Assembly: GCF_008704995.1 (NCBI RefSeq)
Contig: NZ_CP023747.1
Location: forward strand, 6,234,001 to 6,298,000
Origin: Streptomyces nodosus
GTDB taxonomy: Bacteria > Actinomycetota > Actinomycetes > Streptomycetales > Streptomycetaceae
Reading direction: 5' to 3'
DNA: 64,000 bases
In this document: positions 8,778 to 19,100 of the stretch, one piece after another
Layout: every line of letters starts with the position of its first letter
How positions within the stretch are numbered: position 1 is the first letter of the stretch
Notes under the pieces: model-generated
Databases searched by the model: none
What the model was told of the DNA's origin: nothing
Seen by the model: only the letters and a program-made list of their open reading frames with translations
Program-made: the position numbers and the translations under genes

Positions 8778-9120
8778 GCCTTCCAGGGGGGGAGAACGGG
8801 CCGGTCGCCGGGCGACGGCAGCGGGCCGACCGCCCCCGCGATCCGGCGGAGGTTCACCTGCCGGGTCGGGCCGGAGCCCCGGACGGCCGGGGCGGCTCCA
8901 CGAGCGGCGGCTTCGGACGAGCGCGGCAGATGGCGACAGCCACCGGCCGGTGTCCTCTCGAATGTACAGCCGACCGCCGCGAAGAGAAGTGAGCCGGACC
9001 ACACGCACCGGGCGCCTGGCGGCGGACCCGGCCCCCCCCGGGGGCTCGGCGGCATGACGTGCGGATGCCGAAAGGCCCTGGGAGCGGGGCACTCCCAGGG
9101 CCTTTTCGGCGGGGTCGGTC
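8778..9120. other. non-coding gap upstream of acyltransferase
   Basis: About 340 bases between the acyltransferase-like start and the RNase stop. Apart from the terminator at 9071-9105 I see no gene or clear promoter; short frames here are Arg/Pro-rich and unconvincing. Confidence 0.4.
9071..9105. terminator. terminator of the RNase gene
   Basis: A perfect 14-bp stem (AAAGGCCCTGGGAG and complement) with a 7-base loop and T residues on the plus side, 16 bases past the RNase stop codon. Confidence 0.9.
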
Positions 9121-9507
9121 TCAGCAGCCGAAGTTGATCAGGTTGAACGTGACGTAGTGGTCCGCGGTGTAGTAGTCCTCGTTGGTCTTCTTCCCGGTCA
9201 CGATGCGGCGGGCGCCACGGGTCGATTCGCCGGGGGTCTTCACCGTGTACTCGTGGTAGTAGCCGCTGGACTGGCTGGGCAGGACGCCTTCGCGGTTCTG
9301 GAAGACCACGCCGTCCTGCGAGTAGGGGAAGGGGCCGCCCTTGTCGATCAGCTTCAGAGTGTCGTACGCCTGGGAGGGCAGCTTGCTGTAGCAGATGCTG
9401 CCGACCGCGGCGCTGGCGGTGGGGGCGGCGACGGTGCCGCCGATGAGCAGGGCGGACAGGACGGCGACGGAGGCACCGATACGGGTGATGCGCGGGGGGA
9501 TCCTCAT
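9121..9507 (-). CDS. secreted guanyl-specific ribonuclease, RNase Sa type
   Basis: 128 aa. Residues 1-34 are a Sec signal (cleavage likely after TASAA). The mature 94 residues closely match Streptomyces RNase Sa: LP-x-A-DTL, GPFPYSQDGVVFQNRE, YYHEYTV, RIVTG and DYYTADHYVTF. The family's catalytic residues are at Glu86, Arg97, Arg101 and His117, with the same spacing as Glu54, Arg65, Arg69 and His85 of RNase Sa. Cys39 and Cys128 match its single disulfide. It cleaves RNA 3' of guanosine through a 2',3'-cyclic intermediate, outside the cell. No barstar-like inhibitor gene is adjacent. Confidence 0.95.
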   Translation of the reverse strand: MRIPPRITRIGASVAVLSALLIGGTVAAPTASAAVGSICYSKLPSQAYDTLKLIDKGGPFPYSQDGVVFQNREGVLPSQSSGYYHEYTVKTPGESTRGARRIVTGKKTNEDYYTADHYVTFNLINFGC

Positions 9508-9635
9508 GCCCTCATGATGACGCGCGTAGATAGTGTCATGTCAACGACAAGCGGTGAGAGTTTTCCGTCAAGTCCGAGGATGTTTCGCGGAGTTAACCCG
9601 AGACGGTGCATTCGTCAGAGGTCCTTCACCGCGGA

Positions 9636-9660
9636 GGCCGGGCGGTCGCCCGCCCGGGCC
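9636..9660 (-). terminator. probable terminator of lectin/AAA/giant-protein unit
   Basis: GGCCGGGCGG pairs with CCGCCCGGGCC (one bulge) around a 4-base loop, 12 bases past the lectin stop. Confidence 0.55.
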
Positions 9661-9671
9661 GGGGGACCGGG

Positions 9672-10535
9672 TCAGGGCACGTTCCACTTCTGGGCCGCAT
9701 TGCCCGAGCACCAGGCGATCTGCAGGGGCGTCCCGTTCGCCGTGCCGGCGCCGGCCACGTCGAGGCATTTGTCGGCCGCGACGTTGACGATGTCGTGGCC
9801 GGCGGAGTGGCGCCACTGCATGACGTCGGTCGCATCGCAGGTGTTCATCACGACCCGGGCGCCGTCCAGCGTGGAGCGGCCGGCCGTGGTGAGACAGCGG
9901 CCGTTCTTGCGGAGGGTGCCGTCGGAGGCGAACTTCCACTGCTGGTCGGCGCTGCCGTTGCAGGGGTAGAGCTGGAGCGCGCTGCCGACGAGCTGCACAC
10001 ACTTGCCGACGAACGCGTCGTAGCGGCCCGAGATGGCGCCGACCGGCCCGGAGACTTCCTGCGCGGGTGCCTGCGCCTTCTCGGTCTTCGGGGTCGTCGC
10101 GGCCGGCTTCTTGGTCGGCTTCTCGGCCGGCTTCTCGGCCGTGTCGGAGGTGGTCGGCTCCGTCTTCTTCTCCTCGGTCCGCGGAGCGTCGGGCGCCACG
10201 GGCGGCTGCTGGACGGTGATGTGCTCCACCGTCTTCTGCTGCTGCGCGGGCTTCTCGCCCGGGGAGGCGGAGGACGCCGACGGGGTGGGCTCGCTCGAGG
10301 ACGGCGATCCGGGCTCCGCCGCCACGGGCGCGGCGGACGCGGCGGTCACGGTCGTCGCGTCCTGGCCGTCGTCGCCGAACCTCACATGCTGCGCCAGCGA
10401 GGCGGACAGGGTGACCGTGGCGGTCGCGGCGGCGGTCCAGCCGACCGTCGCCCAGACCCGGCGGCCGGGGACCAGGCCGCGCGGGGCACGGGCCGGCTTG
10501 TCGCGGAAGGTGTCGGCGAAGCGCTGCGAGGACAT
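9672..10535 (-). CDS. membrane-anchored ricin-B (beta-trefoil) lectin
   Basis: 287 aa. A cytoplasmic N-terminus of about 25 residues precedes one membrane segment at about 28-46 (VWATVGWTAAATATVTLSA). Residues 55-155 form a long Ser/Thr/Pro/Lys/Glu-rich stalk. Residues 160-287 form a ricin-type beta-trefoil with repeated CVQLVG, CLTTAG and CLDVAG starts and QQW, MQW and QKW (QxW-type) motifs, so it should bind carbohydrate outside the cell. It starts 28 bases after the AAA ATPase gene with CTGGAG upstream, and looks like the last gene of that operon. A surface tether for the T7SS product is an inference from position. Confidence 0.85.
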   Translation of the reverse strand: MSSQRFADTFRDKPARAPRGLVPGRRVWATVGWTAAATATVTLSASLAQHVRFGDDGQDATTVTAASAAPVAAEPGSPSSSEPTPSASSASPGEKPAQQQKTVEHITVQQPPVAPDAPRTEEKKTEPTTSDTAEKPAEKPTKKPAATTPKTEKAQAPAQEVSGPVGAISGRYDAFVGKCVQLVGSALQLYPCNGSADQQWKFASDGTLRKNGRCLTTAGRSTLDGARVVMNTCDATDVMQWRHSAGHDIVNVAADKCLDVAGAGTANGTPLQIAWCSGNAAQKWNVP

Positions 10536-10563
10536 GACGATCGGGCTCCAGAGGGATCGGGGA

Positions 10564-13176
10564 TTACTGCAGGTCCTGCTCGTCCAGCTGGATGAGCTGG
10601 GCGGAGTCGGGCGAGACCAGCTCGGCGACCCGCAGCGCCTGCCGCTCCGTCATCCGCTGGAAGAGCTGACGGGCGGTGCGCCCGTTGCCGAACTGGGCGT
10701 TGCGCGGGATCCGCTCGACATACGAGGTGAGCGCCCGGTGGGCGTCGGCGGTCAGCTCGTACTGGTGCCGCTGGGCGTGGTGCTCGACGATGCTGACCAG
10801 CTCGGCCGAGGTGTAGTCGGCGAAGAGCAGGGTGCGGGTGAAGCGGGAGGACAGGCCCGGGTTGGAGGTGACGAAGCGGCTCATGTCGTCCGGGTAGCCG
10901 GCGGCGATCACCACGACCTCGTCCCGGTGGTCCTCCATGAGCTTGACCAGGGTGGCGATGGCCTCCGTGCCGAAGTCGTTGGCGGCGCCCGCCGGGACCA
11001 GGGCGTACGCCTCGTCGATGAAGAGCACCCCGCCGCGGGCGCGATGGAAGGCCTCGGTGGTCTTGGGCCCGGTATGGCCGACGTACTCGCCGACCAGCGC
11101 GCTGCGGTCGACCTCCACCAGATGGCCCCGGGTGAGCAGACCGAGGGCCTTGAGGAGCCGCCCGTAGAGACGGGCCACCGTGGTCTTGCCGGTGCCCGGG
11201 TTGCCGGCGAAGACCAGATGGCGGCTGAGCGGCGGCGCGGGCAGCCCGGCCTGCTCCCGCAGTCGTACCGTCTGCATCAGCTTGACCATGCCGCTCACAT
11301 CGCGCTTCACCCCGTCCAGACCGACCAGCTCGTCCAGCTCGGCCAGCAGGTCCTCCAGGGTCTCCGGCTCCGGTTCGGGCTCGCCCTGCTGCCACAGGTC
11401 CGCCGCGCCCGCCGCCGGCGCCCCCTCGGCCGCCGGGGCGTCCGGGCGGTCGGAGGAGACGGGCGTGAGCGGACCCGGCGGGGGCGCGCCCGTGCGGTCC
11501 GCCAGCGCCGGCAGCACGGCCGTGCGCACCCGGACGGCCGCGCAGTCCTCGAACACCGGCTGCGCCCCGTCGGAGAGCCCCACGTCCTGTCCGCAGTCGA
11601 ACACCCGGCAGCCGCGGAACCGTACGTCCGCGCCCTTGCCGATGTGCAGCGCGGGGAACGCGGAGCGCGACAGATCGCAGTGGTCGAACGTGCCGGTGAC
11701 GGCCTCCCCGGCCAGGATCCCGTTCTTCTGACAGTCCTCGATCCGCACCGCGCGCACCTCGGCGGCGGCGCCCCGCTCCAGCACCAGCCCGCTGCCCATC
11801 GCCCCGGCGACCGTGCCGCCGGCCATCCGCAGCCGGCCCCCGGTGTCCACGGCCACGCCCGCGCCACCCACCTCGGCCACCCGGGTGCCGGCCAGCGCGG
11901 CCGAGGACTCCACGCCCACCTCGACACCGCTGCGCCGCTGCCCGGCCACCCAGCAGTCCCGCAGTTCCGACGGCTCCTCGGCGGTGGACCGCAGCCGTAC
12001 GCCGGTCTCGCCGCCCGTCACCCGGACCGCGTCGAGGACCGCGCGCGCCTCGCCCTCCACATGCACTCCGCAGACGACGAAGCCGTCCAGGGAGCTGTCC
12101 GCCACCTCGGCCCGCGCCCGCTCGGCCGCCGCGAGACCGTGGTCGCCGGTGCCGCGCACCCGGCAGCCCGTCACCCGGGCGTGCGCCTGCCCGCCCAGGT
12201 GGAGCGCGGTGGCCCCGGTCCGGTCGAACTCCGAGTCGGCGAGGGTCACCGTCGCGGCGCCGGTGGCGAGGACCGCGTGCCCGCCGGGCTCGGTCACCCG
12301 GCAGCCCCGCGCGGTCAGCCGGGCCGCCTCGTCGGCCGTCACGCCGTTGCCGCCGGCCCCGTTGATCCGGCAGTCCGTCAGCTCGGCCCCCGCCTGGTGC
12401 GAGACCTGGACCCCCGATCCGGCCGGCCGCTCGATCCGGCAGGCGTCGAGCAGGGCCTCGGCGGCGTCCTGCACCAGCACCCCGTTGCGGCCCACTCCGG
12501 TGAGCACACAGTCCGCGGCCAGCAGCCGGCCGTTGCCCCGGGCACGCAGCGCGGAGCCGGAGGTCTCCTCGATCCGCAGCCCCTCGGCGAGCAGCACCGC
12601 CGAGCCGGAGAGCACCGCGCCGATGCCCTCCACCTCATGGATCAGCGTGTCCTCGACGCGGGCCCGCGCGTCCCCGGTCAGATGCAGTGCCGTGTTCCGC
12701 ACGGAGCCCAGCCGGGTGCGGCGCAGCAGCAGCACCCCGCCGCCGTCGACGGGGTCGGACAGCTCGGCGGACAGGTCGTCGTCGAGTCCCAGGGCCGTGT
12801 TGGCCACCGCGGAGGCGCCCGACGCGGAGCCGGTCACCTCGACCCGGCCGCCGCTCAGTTCGCAGTCGGCGAGGGTCAGCCCGGCCGCGTCGGCGACCCG
12901 GACCAGTACCTCCGCCGGGTCCGCGCCCCGCAGCACCAGACCGGTGAGCACACAGCCCGGGGCGGTCACGGTCAGGGCGGGCCCGCCGGGGGAACGCAGC
13001 TCCACCGAGCCGGAACCGGCCTCCGGCTCCAGCGTGACGCGCCGGGTGAGCCGCAGGGACTCCTCGTAGCTGCCCGGCGCGATCCGCACCACGGCGCCGG
13101 CGGGCGCGGCGGCCAGGGCGGCGGTGAGGGTGCGGTGGGCGCCCCGGCCCTTCGGTGCGACGTGGACGACTGTCAT
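10564..13176 (-). CDS. parallel beta-helix + EccA-like AAA+ ATPase (T7SS-associated)
   Basis: 870 aa. Residues 1-540 or so are a right-handed parallel beta-helix (pectate-lyase/NosD-like tandem turns of about 22-24 residues, with repeated VxDxxIxGxxxxGVxVxxxAxxxLxxCxI-like patterns). A Pro/Ala linker at 550-600 leads to a CbxX/CfqX-EccA-type AAA+ domain: Walker A GNPGTGKT near residue 657, Walker B GGVLFIDEAYAL, then SNPGLSSRF. EccA proteins act in the cytosol on T7SS substrates or chaperones; usual EccA has a TPR-like N-terminus instead. The ATG overlaps the stop of the giant protein gene by one base (TGATG), so translation is coupled. No signal peptide is present. Confidence 0.85.
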   Translation of the reverse strand: MTVVHVAPKGRGAHRTLTAALAAAPAGAVVRIAPGSYEESLRLTRRVTLEPEAGSGSVELRSPGGPALTVTAPGCVLTGLVLRGADPAEVLVRVADAAGLTLADCELSGGRVEVTGSASGASAVANTALGLDDDLSAELSDPVDGGGVLLLRRTRLGSVRNTALHLTGDARARVEDTLIHEVEGIGAVLSGSAVLLAEGLRIEETSGSALRARGNGRLLAADCVLTGVGRNGVLVQDAAEALLDACRIERPAGSGVQVSHQAGAELTDCRINGAGGNGVTADEAARLTARGCRVTEPGGHAVLATGAATVTLADSEFDRTGATALHLGGQAHARVTGCRVRGTGDHGLAAAERARAEVADSSLDGFVVCGVHVEGEARAVLDAVRVTGGETGVRLRSTAEEPSELRDCWVAGQRRSGVEVGVESSAALAGTRVAEVGGAGVAVDTGGRLRMAGGTVAGAMGSGLVLERGAAAEVRAVRIEDCQKNGILAGEAVTGTFDHCDLSRSAFPALHIGKGADVRFRGCRVFDCGQDVGLSDGAQPVFEDCAAVRVRTAVLPALADRTGAPPPGPLTPVSSDRPDAPAAEGAPAAGAADLWQQGEPEPEPETLEDLLAELDELVGLDGVKRDVSGMVKLMQTVRLREQAGLPAPPLSRHLVFAGNPGTGKTTVARLYGRLLKALGLLTRGHLVEVDRSALVGEYVGHTGPKTTEAFHRARGGVLFIDEAYALVPAGAANDFGTEAIATLVKLMEDHRDEVVVIAAGYPDDMSRFVTSNPGLSSRFTRTLLFADYTSAELVSIVEHHAQRHQYELTADAHRALTSYVERIPRNAQFGNGRTARQLFQRMTERQALRVAELVSPDSAQLIQLDEQDLQ

Positions 13177-16100
13177 CACTGCCCCCCGTTCGCGCCCGGT
13201 GCCTCGCCCGAGCCCTGGTAGTAGCCCGGCTGGGCGGACTTGACGATCGCCCCCGACAGAAACAGGTTGGAGAAGATCTTGTCCACCAGCTTGCCCAGGC
13301 CGCCGACGGCGAAGATGTCGAAGAAGCCCTGGCGGTGGTACCAGCGGCCGCCGAGGTTCTGGATGATCATCGTACGGCCCAGGCCGGTGGTGAGGGCGCC
13401 GGCCAGGCTGCCCGCGGCGCCAAGCGCGCCCGCCAGCAGGGCGTCCGAGCCGGAGAGATGGTGGACATGGCCGTCCTTGTCCTTCACTCCGAAGATCGCG
13501 GAGGACGCGGCCCCGCCGACGAATCCGGAGACGGCGCCGCTGACCAGGCCGACCCCGAAGTCGTAGGTGCCCGACCGCCAGCGGGTCACCTTCTCGTTGC
13601 CGGCGAACTCGGCCGCCCAGGAGTCGTCGTTGGGGCGGCGGGTGAACGGGTTGCCCTGGTCGATCTGGCTGAGCCCGGTCTTCCAGGGGCCACCGCGGTG
13701 GGCGGCGAAGTGCCCGGCGCTGAAGGTCCCCTTCACACTGGCGCCGACGGTCGCGCCGAAGGCGGCGCGGGCGACGTCCTTGGGCGTGAACGGGGTTCCG
13801 TTGACGGCGCTGACGATGCCGGAGACGATGAGGTTCATCGTGAAGTCGAGCACCCACTCCTGCACGAACTCCACGGCGAGCGCGGTCGCGACCCGGCCGA
13901 GGAACGGGGTGGTGGTGGAGACGCCGTTCGCGGTGGCGCCCCACTCCCAGCGGTTGACCTCGCGCAGCATCCGGCTGTAGCCCCGGTACTCGTTGAACGC
14001 GCCGGTGAAGTTGGTCTCCCGGCCGATCAGCGAGACATTGGTCCGGCCGAAGGTGTCGGTGTCGGTGTGCCAGACGTACCCCGGGATGGTCCGCTCGTCG
14101 ATCATCGTGACGCCGTCGGCGCCGAACCGGCGCCACTGCTTGTGCCAGTCCTCGCTCTCCAGGAAGGTGCCGTCCGACAGCTCGACCTTGCGGCCCAGTT
14201 CGAGGCCGTTCTCGTACTCCTTGAAGACATGCGGGTTGTGGGTGCCGCCCGGGTCGGGCAGATACTCGCGGACCCGGTGCGGGGCGTCGGTGAACCATCC
14301 GGCGCCGGCGGGCTTGGCGGGGATCTCCTGGATCTTGAGGTTGCCCTGGCCGGCCAGGTGGTCCTCCCAGCGGGCGCCGGGCTCCCACCGCATCAGCCCG
14401 TTGCCGTCCGCGTCGAACCAGTGCCGCACCCGGTCGGCGGGCCCGGTGCCGAAGGCCTTGATCTCCCCGTCCGCGCCGGTCTTGTTCCAGTGCCAGGTCT
14501 CCCGGCCGCCCGGCCCGCGCACCGCCCAGGCATCCACGGTGGTGCCGTCCTTGAACAGATGGTGTTCGCGGATCAGCCGGTCGCCCAGGAAGTCCTGGTA
14601 CGACTCCCGGTCCCAGCCCCAGCGGGTCATGTCGCCGCGGTTGAAGTTGAGTTTGCGCACGCCGTCGTTGCCGAGGCTGTCGTGCCAGCGCAGTTCCCCG
14701 CCGCGCAGCATGTCCGTGGTGGTGACCTGGACCGGCAGGCCGCCACCGGTGTGCGGCTCGGGCCAGGTGTCCTGGCGGGCGACGACCAGGCCGTGGTGGT
14801 CGTAGTGGGTCCAGTCGCCGGCACCGGCGTGTCCGGTGCGGGCATCGGGGCCGGGCGCCGGGCGGTAGTCGATCACTGTGCCGTCGTCCAGGCCGACCCG
14901 GACCACGTTCCACTGCTTGCCCGCGTCCGGGGTGTACCAGTCGCCGTCGGCGAGGTCGTCGGTGACCTTGTCCTGCCAGCGGATGCGCCGGGTGTCCACG
15001 CCGGGGAGGTCGGCGAAGTCGGTGCGGTCGAAGGTGCGATGGCCCTGCGGCCTGCCCTCGCCCTGGGACCAGGGCAGATGGCCGTCCCGGTGGCCCACTC
15101 CGTCCGGCAGCTTCACATCGCCGGCGGTGACGGTGTCGCCGCCGAGCAGCTTGCGGGTGTCGCGGAGGATCTCGCCGTCGCGGGCGATGTCGGTGATCGC
15201 GCCGTTCTGGCTGACGAACCGCACGCCCTGGGTGACGGTCTTCCCGTCGGCCGAGGTCTGGGTCCAGTGATGTATCTGGAGCTTGCTGTCCTTCGCGAGC
15301 CAGGGCACGTTGTCGAAGTTCACGGCGCGGTAGTCGCCGCTCGCCAGCCAGCGGAAGGCCACCGGGGGGCGCTGCTCGGCGAACCGCCGGCTCTCCAGGA
15401 AGTCGCCGTTCTTGAGCGTCAGTCCGCGTCCGTTCTCCTTGCCGTGCGCCGACCAGGAGGTGAAGTCCTTCTTCGGTACGCCGTCCGCGCCGATCTCCAG
15501 CTGGTGGTAGCGGCGCACATCGTGCGTGCTGAGGGTGAAGCGGCCCCACTTCTCGTGCGCCACGACCGAGTCGCCCGAGTGCGGATGGACCATGGTGTCG
15601 GTGTAGCCGCGGCCGGGCCCCCAGGACCGGGTGCCGTGCGCGATCTCCTTGAACTCGGCGTCGAAACGGGTCCAGTCCGTCGTCGCGAGGCTCTGGGCGA
15701 ACGGATGCCGGTCCAGGTTCGCCAGGACATGGCCGCCGTCCGGGTTCTCCTGGAAGTGGCGTACCCGGGTGTCGACGCCCTTGGACGTCGTCACATCGAA
15801 CCAGCTCCGGCCGCTCTCGCCCCAGTGCCGGGTGCCGACCCGGGCCACGCCGCCGTTGGCGTCGAACTCCGTCCACACACCGCGCTGGTTGAGCCGCCCG
15901 AAGGTGCCGACGCCCGCCGTGGAGTGGTACGCGTCCACCGAGTGCCCGTTCGGCAGCGGGCGCCGTTCCATGACCTCCACACCGGAGCCGCTGAGCAGCT
16001 TGACCCGCCCGTTGCCGAGGCCCTTGGTCTCGACGGTGCCGAAGTCGTACCAGTGGCGGGCGCCGTGCTGCGCGACCGCCTGGCCGGCCCCGTCCAGGGT

Positions 16101-19100
16101 GACCCGCTGCCAGGTCGGCTTGCTCCCGTCCGCCGGGTGGGTGACCAGCAGATGCTCGTTCGGCTTGGGGACGCCCTTGTCGATGACGTTGATCCGCTGC
16201 TCGGTGAGCTTGCCGTGCACGTCGTACACCGTGAACTCGCCGCTGCGGGGGCCCGTGGTGTGGTCGAAGCGGTAACCGCCGCCGGGGTCCCGGGCGAACG
16301 TCCCGTGCCCAGCCGGGGGGACGGCGGTCAGGTCGCCGTCGAGCAGCGCATGGGTGTCCGTGCGCACGAAGCGGGTGCCCACGCTGTCGGAGAGCTGCAC
16401 CATGTCGAACTGGTGCGCGCCCTGGGCGTCGGTGACATGGAAGATATGGGCGCCGTCGGCGGGCGGGGTGATGGTGTGCTCCAGGCCGCCGCCCGCGCCG
16501 TGCAGCCGTACCTCGCCGTTCGCGGTGGTGACCCGGAAGCCGCCGCCGGGACGGGCGGTGACCGTGTTGTCGGCGACCCTGGCGAGGTCGCCGTCGAGCA
16601 GTTCCAGGCCGCCGCCCGGGTGCAGCCGTACGGCCGTCCCGTCGGCGAGGGGGGTCAGGGTGTGCAGCAGGGTGCCGTCGTTGCCGTGCACCCGGATGCC
16701 GCCCGGTCCGTCGACGACGAGGGTGCCGTCCGCGCGGGAGGTGAGGGTGTGGTGCGGGACGGGCGCGCCGTCGGCGGCGTGCAGGGTCGGCGCGCCGCCG
16801 CCGGTGGTCGGCACATGCACGAGGTGGTCCGTGCCTGCCAGCGCGACGACATGGCCGGTCTGGCCGCCCTGGGCGTCGAGCGTGACATGGCCGTGCGGGC
16901 CCTGGACGCGGAAGCCGTCGGCGCCCGGGACCACCCGGGCGCCGTCCAGACGGGGCGTCGCACCGTCGGCGCCGAGGCGGATGTCCCGGCCGCGGTAGAG
17001 GCCGTCCTGGACGGTGAGCAGATTGTCGGTGTGGACGCCCCGGCCGTCGTAGACGGTGGTGCGGTTGCCGCCCGCGGGGACATGGAACTCGGTGCCGACG
17101 CGGGTGACCGGGCCCTGGGCGATCCCGTCCGCGTTCACCCGCAGCGGGGCGCCGCCGCCCACCGGGAGGTGGACCAGGTCCTGGGTGCCCTGGAGCGGGA
17201 CGACTTCATGGGTGTACCGGCCGTCGGCGTCGACGACGGCGTGGTGGCCGTCCTCCTGGATCCGGAAGCTCCCGTCGTGCTGGCGGACGACCCGGGCGTC
17301 GCCGAGAGCGCCGGTCCCGTCGAGGTCGACATGCAGGGTGCGGTGGTCGAACGGTCCGCCGTGCAGGTCGAGCAGGTCGTGGGTGTGGGCGCCGCCGAGG
17401 TCGTGGACGGTGGTGTGGTGCGGGGGGCCGGGGACATGGAGTTCGTCGCCGACCCGGGTGATCGGTCCCCGTGGGTGTCCGTCCGCGTCCAGACGCATCG
17501 GTATGCCGGTGTTCCGGTCCAGATGGACCAGGTCGCCCGTGCCCTGGAGGGTGACCACGTCATGGGTGTGGACGCCCTGTGCGTCGGCCACGAGGTGGTG
17601 GGTGCCGTCGTCGATGCGGTAGCCGTGGGGCTGCGGGCGGACGGTGGCGCCGGGGATGTCGTTGCCGGCGGCGTCGACCAGGTGATGGTTCGCCAGGTTG
17701 ACATAGGCGCTGTCCTGGACGTCCAGTGCCGTGTGGGAGAAGCGGCCGTCGGCGGTGTGGACGTCGACGACGCCCTGCCCGTTGCGGGGGCTGTGCACAT
17801 GGAGGACGTCCTGCACCGGGGTGACGGTGACGGTGCCGTGGACCCGGGCGCCCGCGTCGGTGATCTGGAACGTCCGGCCGTCGTGGGCCGGCAGCACGAA
17901 CAGGCCGTCCGCGGCGCCGCCGCCCGTGAGCCGGGTGCCGGCCCGGGTGCCGAGGCCGGTCGCCGGGTCGTAGAGCTGGAAGCCGCCCGGGGTGGGCAGC
18001 ACCAGCTCGCCGCCGTGCAGGCCGAGCGGCCCGCCCGGCACCGCGGTGCCCTCCACGTGCCGGACGGCGCCGCTGCCCGGGTCGATGCCGACCGTCGCGC
18101 CGGAGTGGGTGCCGTCCTGAAGGGTGATCAGGCGTTCCTCGCCGAGCGGCCGCAGACCGTTCGGGTCGACGGCGAAGTCCAGGCTGCGGACCTCGACCGC
18201 GTTCACGGGCTGTCGTACGTTCACGATCTGGGCGCCGTGCGCGTCGGTGGTGACCCGCGGGTGGACCACGGGCGTGCCGCCGTCGGGCACGACCTGCCGG
18301 ACGTCGACGATCCGGCCGGGCGTCTCGCCGAAGCGGATCTCGATGCTGTGCCCGCCCGTGCCGGGCAGGTCGAGGACCCGGGAGTGGACGGCGGGAGCGG
18401 GCACCAGGGCGGGGCCGGGCACCGGGGCGGGCACGGCGTTCGACGGGCCCACCAGGGCCGGAGCGCCGGAGACGGCGGGGACGGGCGCGGTGTCCGCCCG
18501 CGGGGCGGTGGGCATCAGCTCGATGTCGTCGGAGGCGCCCGCGGGCAGATGCTGCACATCGCCGAGGCGCGGGTAGTCCGGGGCCTGGAGCGCGTAGTTC
18601 CAGCGGTCCGTGCCGCCGCCCGGCAGACCGCGTTCCACGCGCAGCACGTCCTGACCGCCCACCACCTCGTGCACGGCGGTGACGCCCGGGACGCCCTGCG
18701 GGTTGTGGACCGTCAGGTTCGTCCCGTGCGGGCCGTTGCCGATGTGGACCTCGACACGGACGCCGGGCAGCGAGGGATCGATCTGGGCGAAGGTGTGCTC
18801 GAAGTTGAGCCCGCCCACCTGCATCATCCGCACCTCGATCGTCTGGTGCGCGAGGATGGCCAGGTCCACCCGGCCCAGCTTGAACGGGTCCGCGACGAGG
18901 GCGCCGGGGCCGGGAGCGGCCAGGCCGCCCGTGGTGGCCGGGGTGGGGGCCGGCGTCGGAGTGATGTGGGAGACGGAGACCGCCGGCGGGACGGCGGGGG
19001 TGTCGAGCCGGCCGGTGACCGGGGCGGAGGCGTCCAGGCCGGTGGTGGACAGGGCGGGCGGCTGGATCGCGGCGGCGTGCACCGAGGGCGCGTCCACCTG

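Noticed and set aside
13176..13800. Possible C-terminal toxin domain of the giant protein
   Set aside because: I could not match any catalytic motif of known nuclease, deaminase, ADP-ribosyltransferase or peptidase toxins, and no small immunity-like gene follows; the next gene is an 870-aa ATPase.
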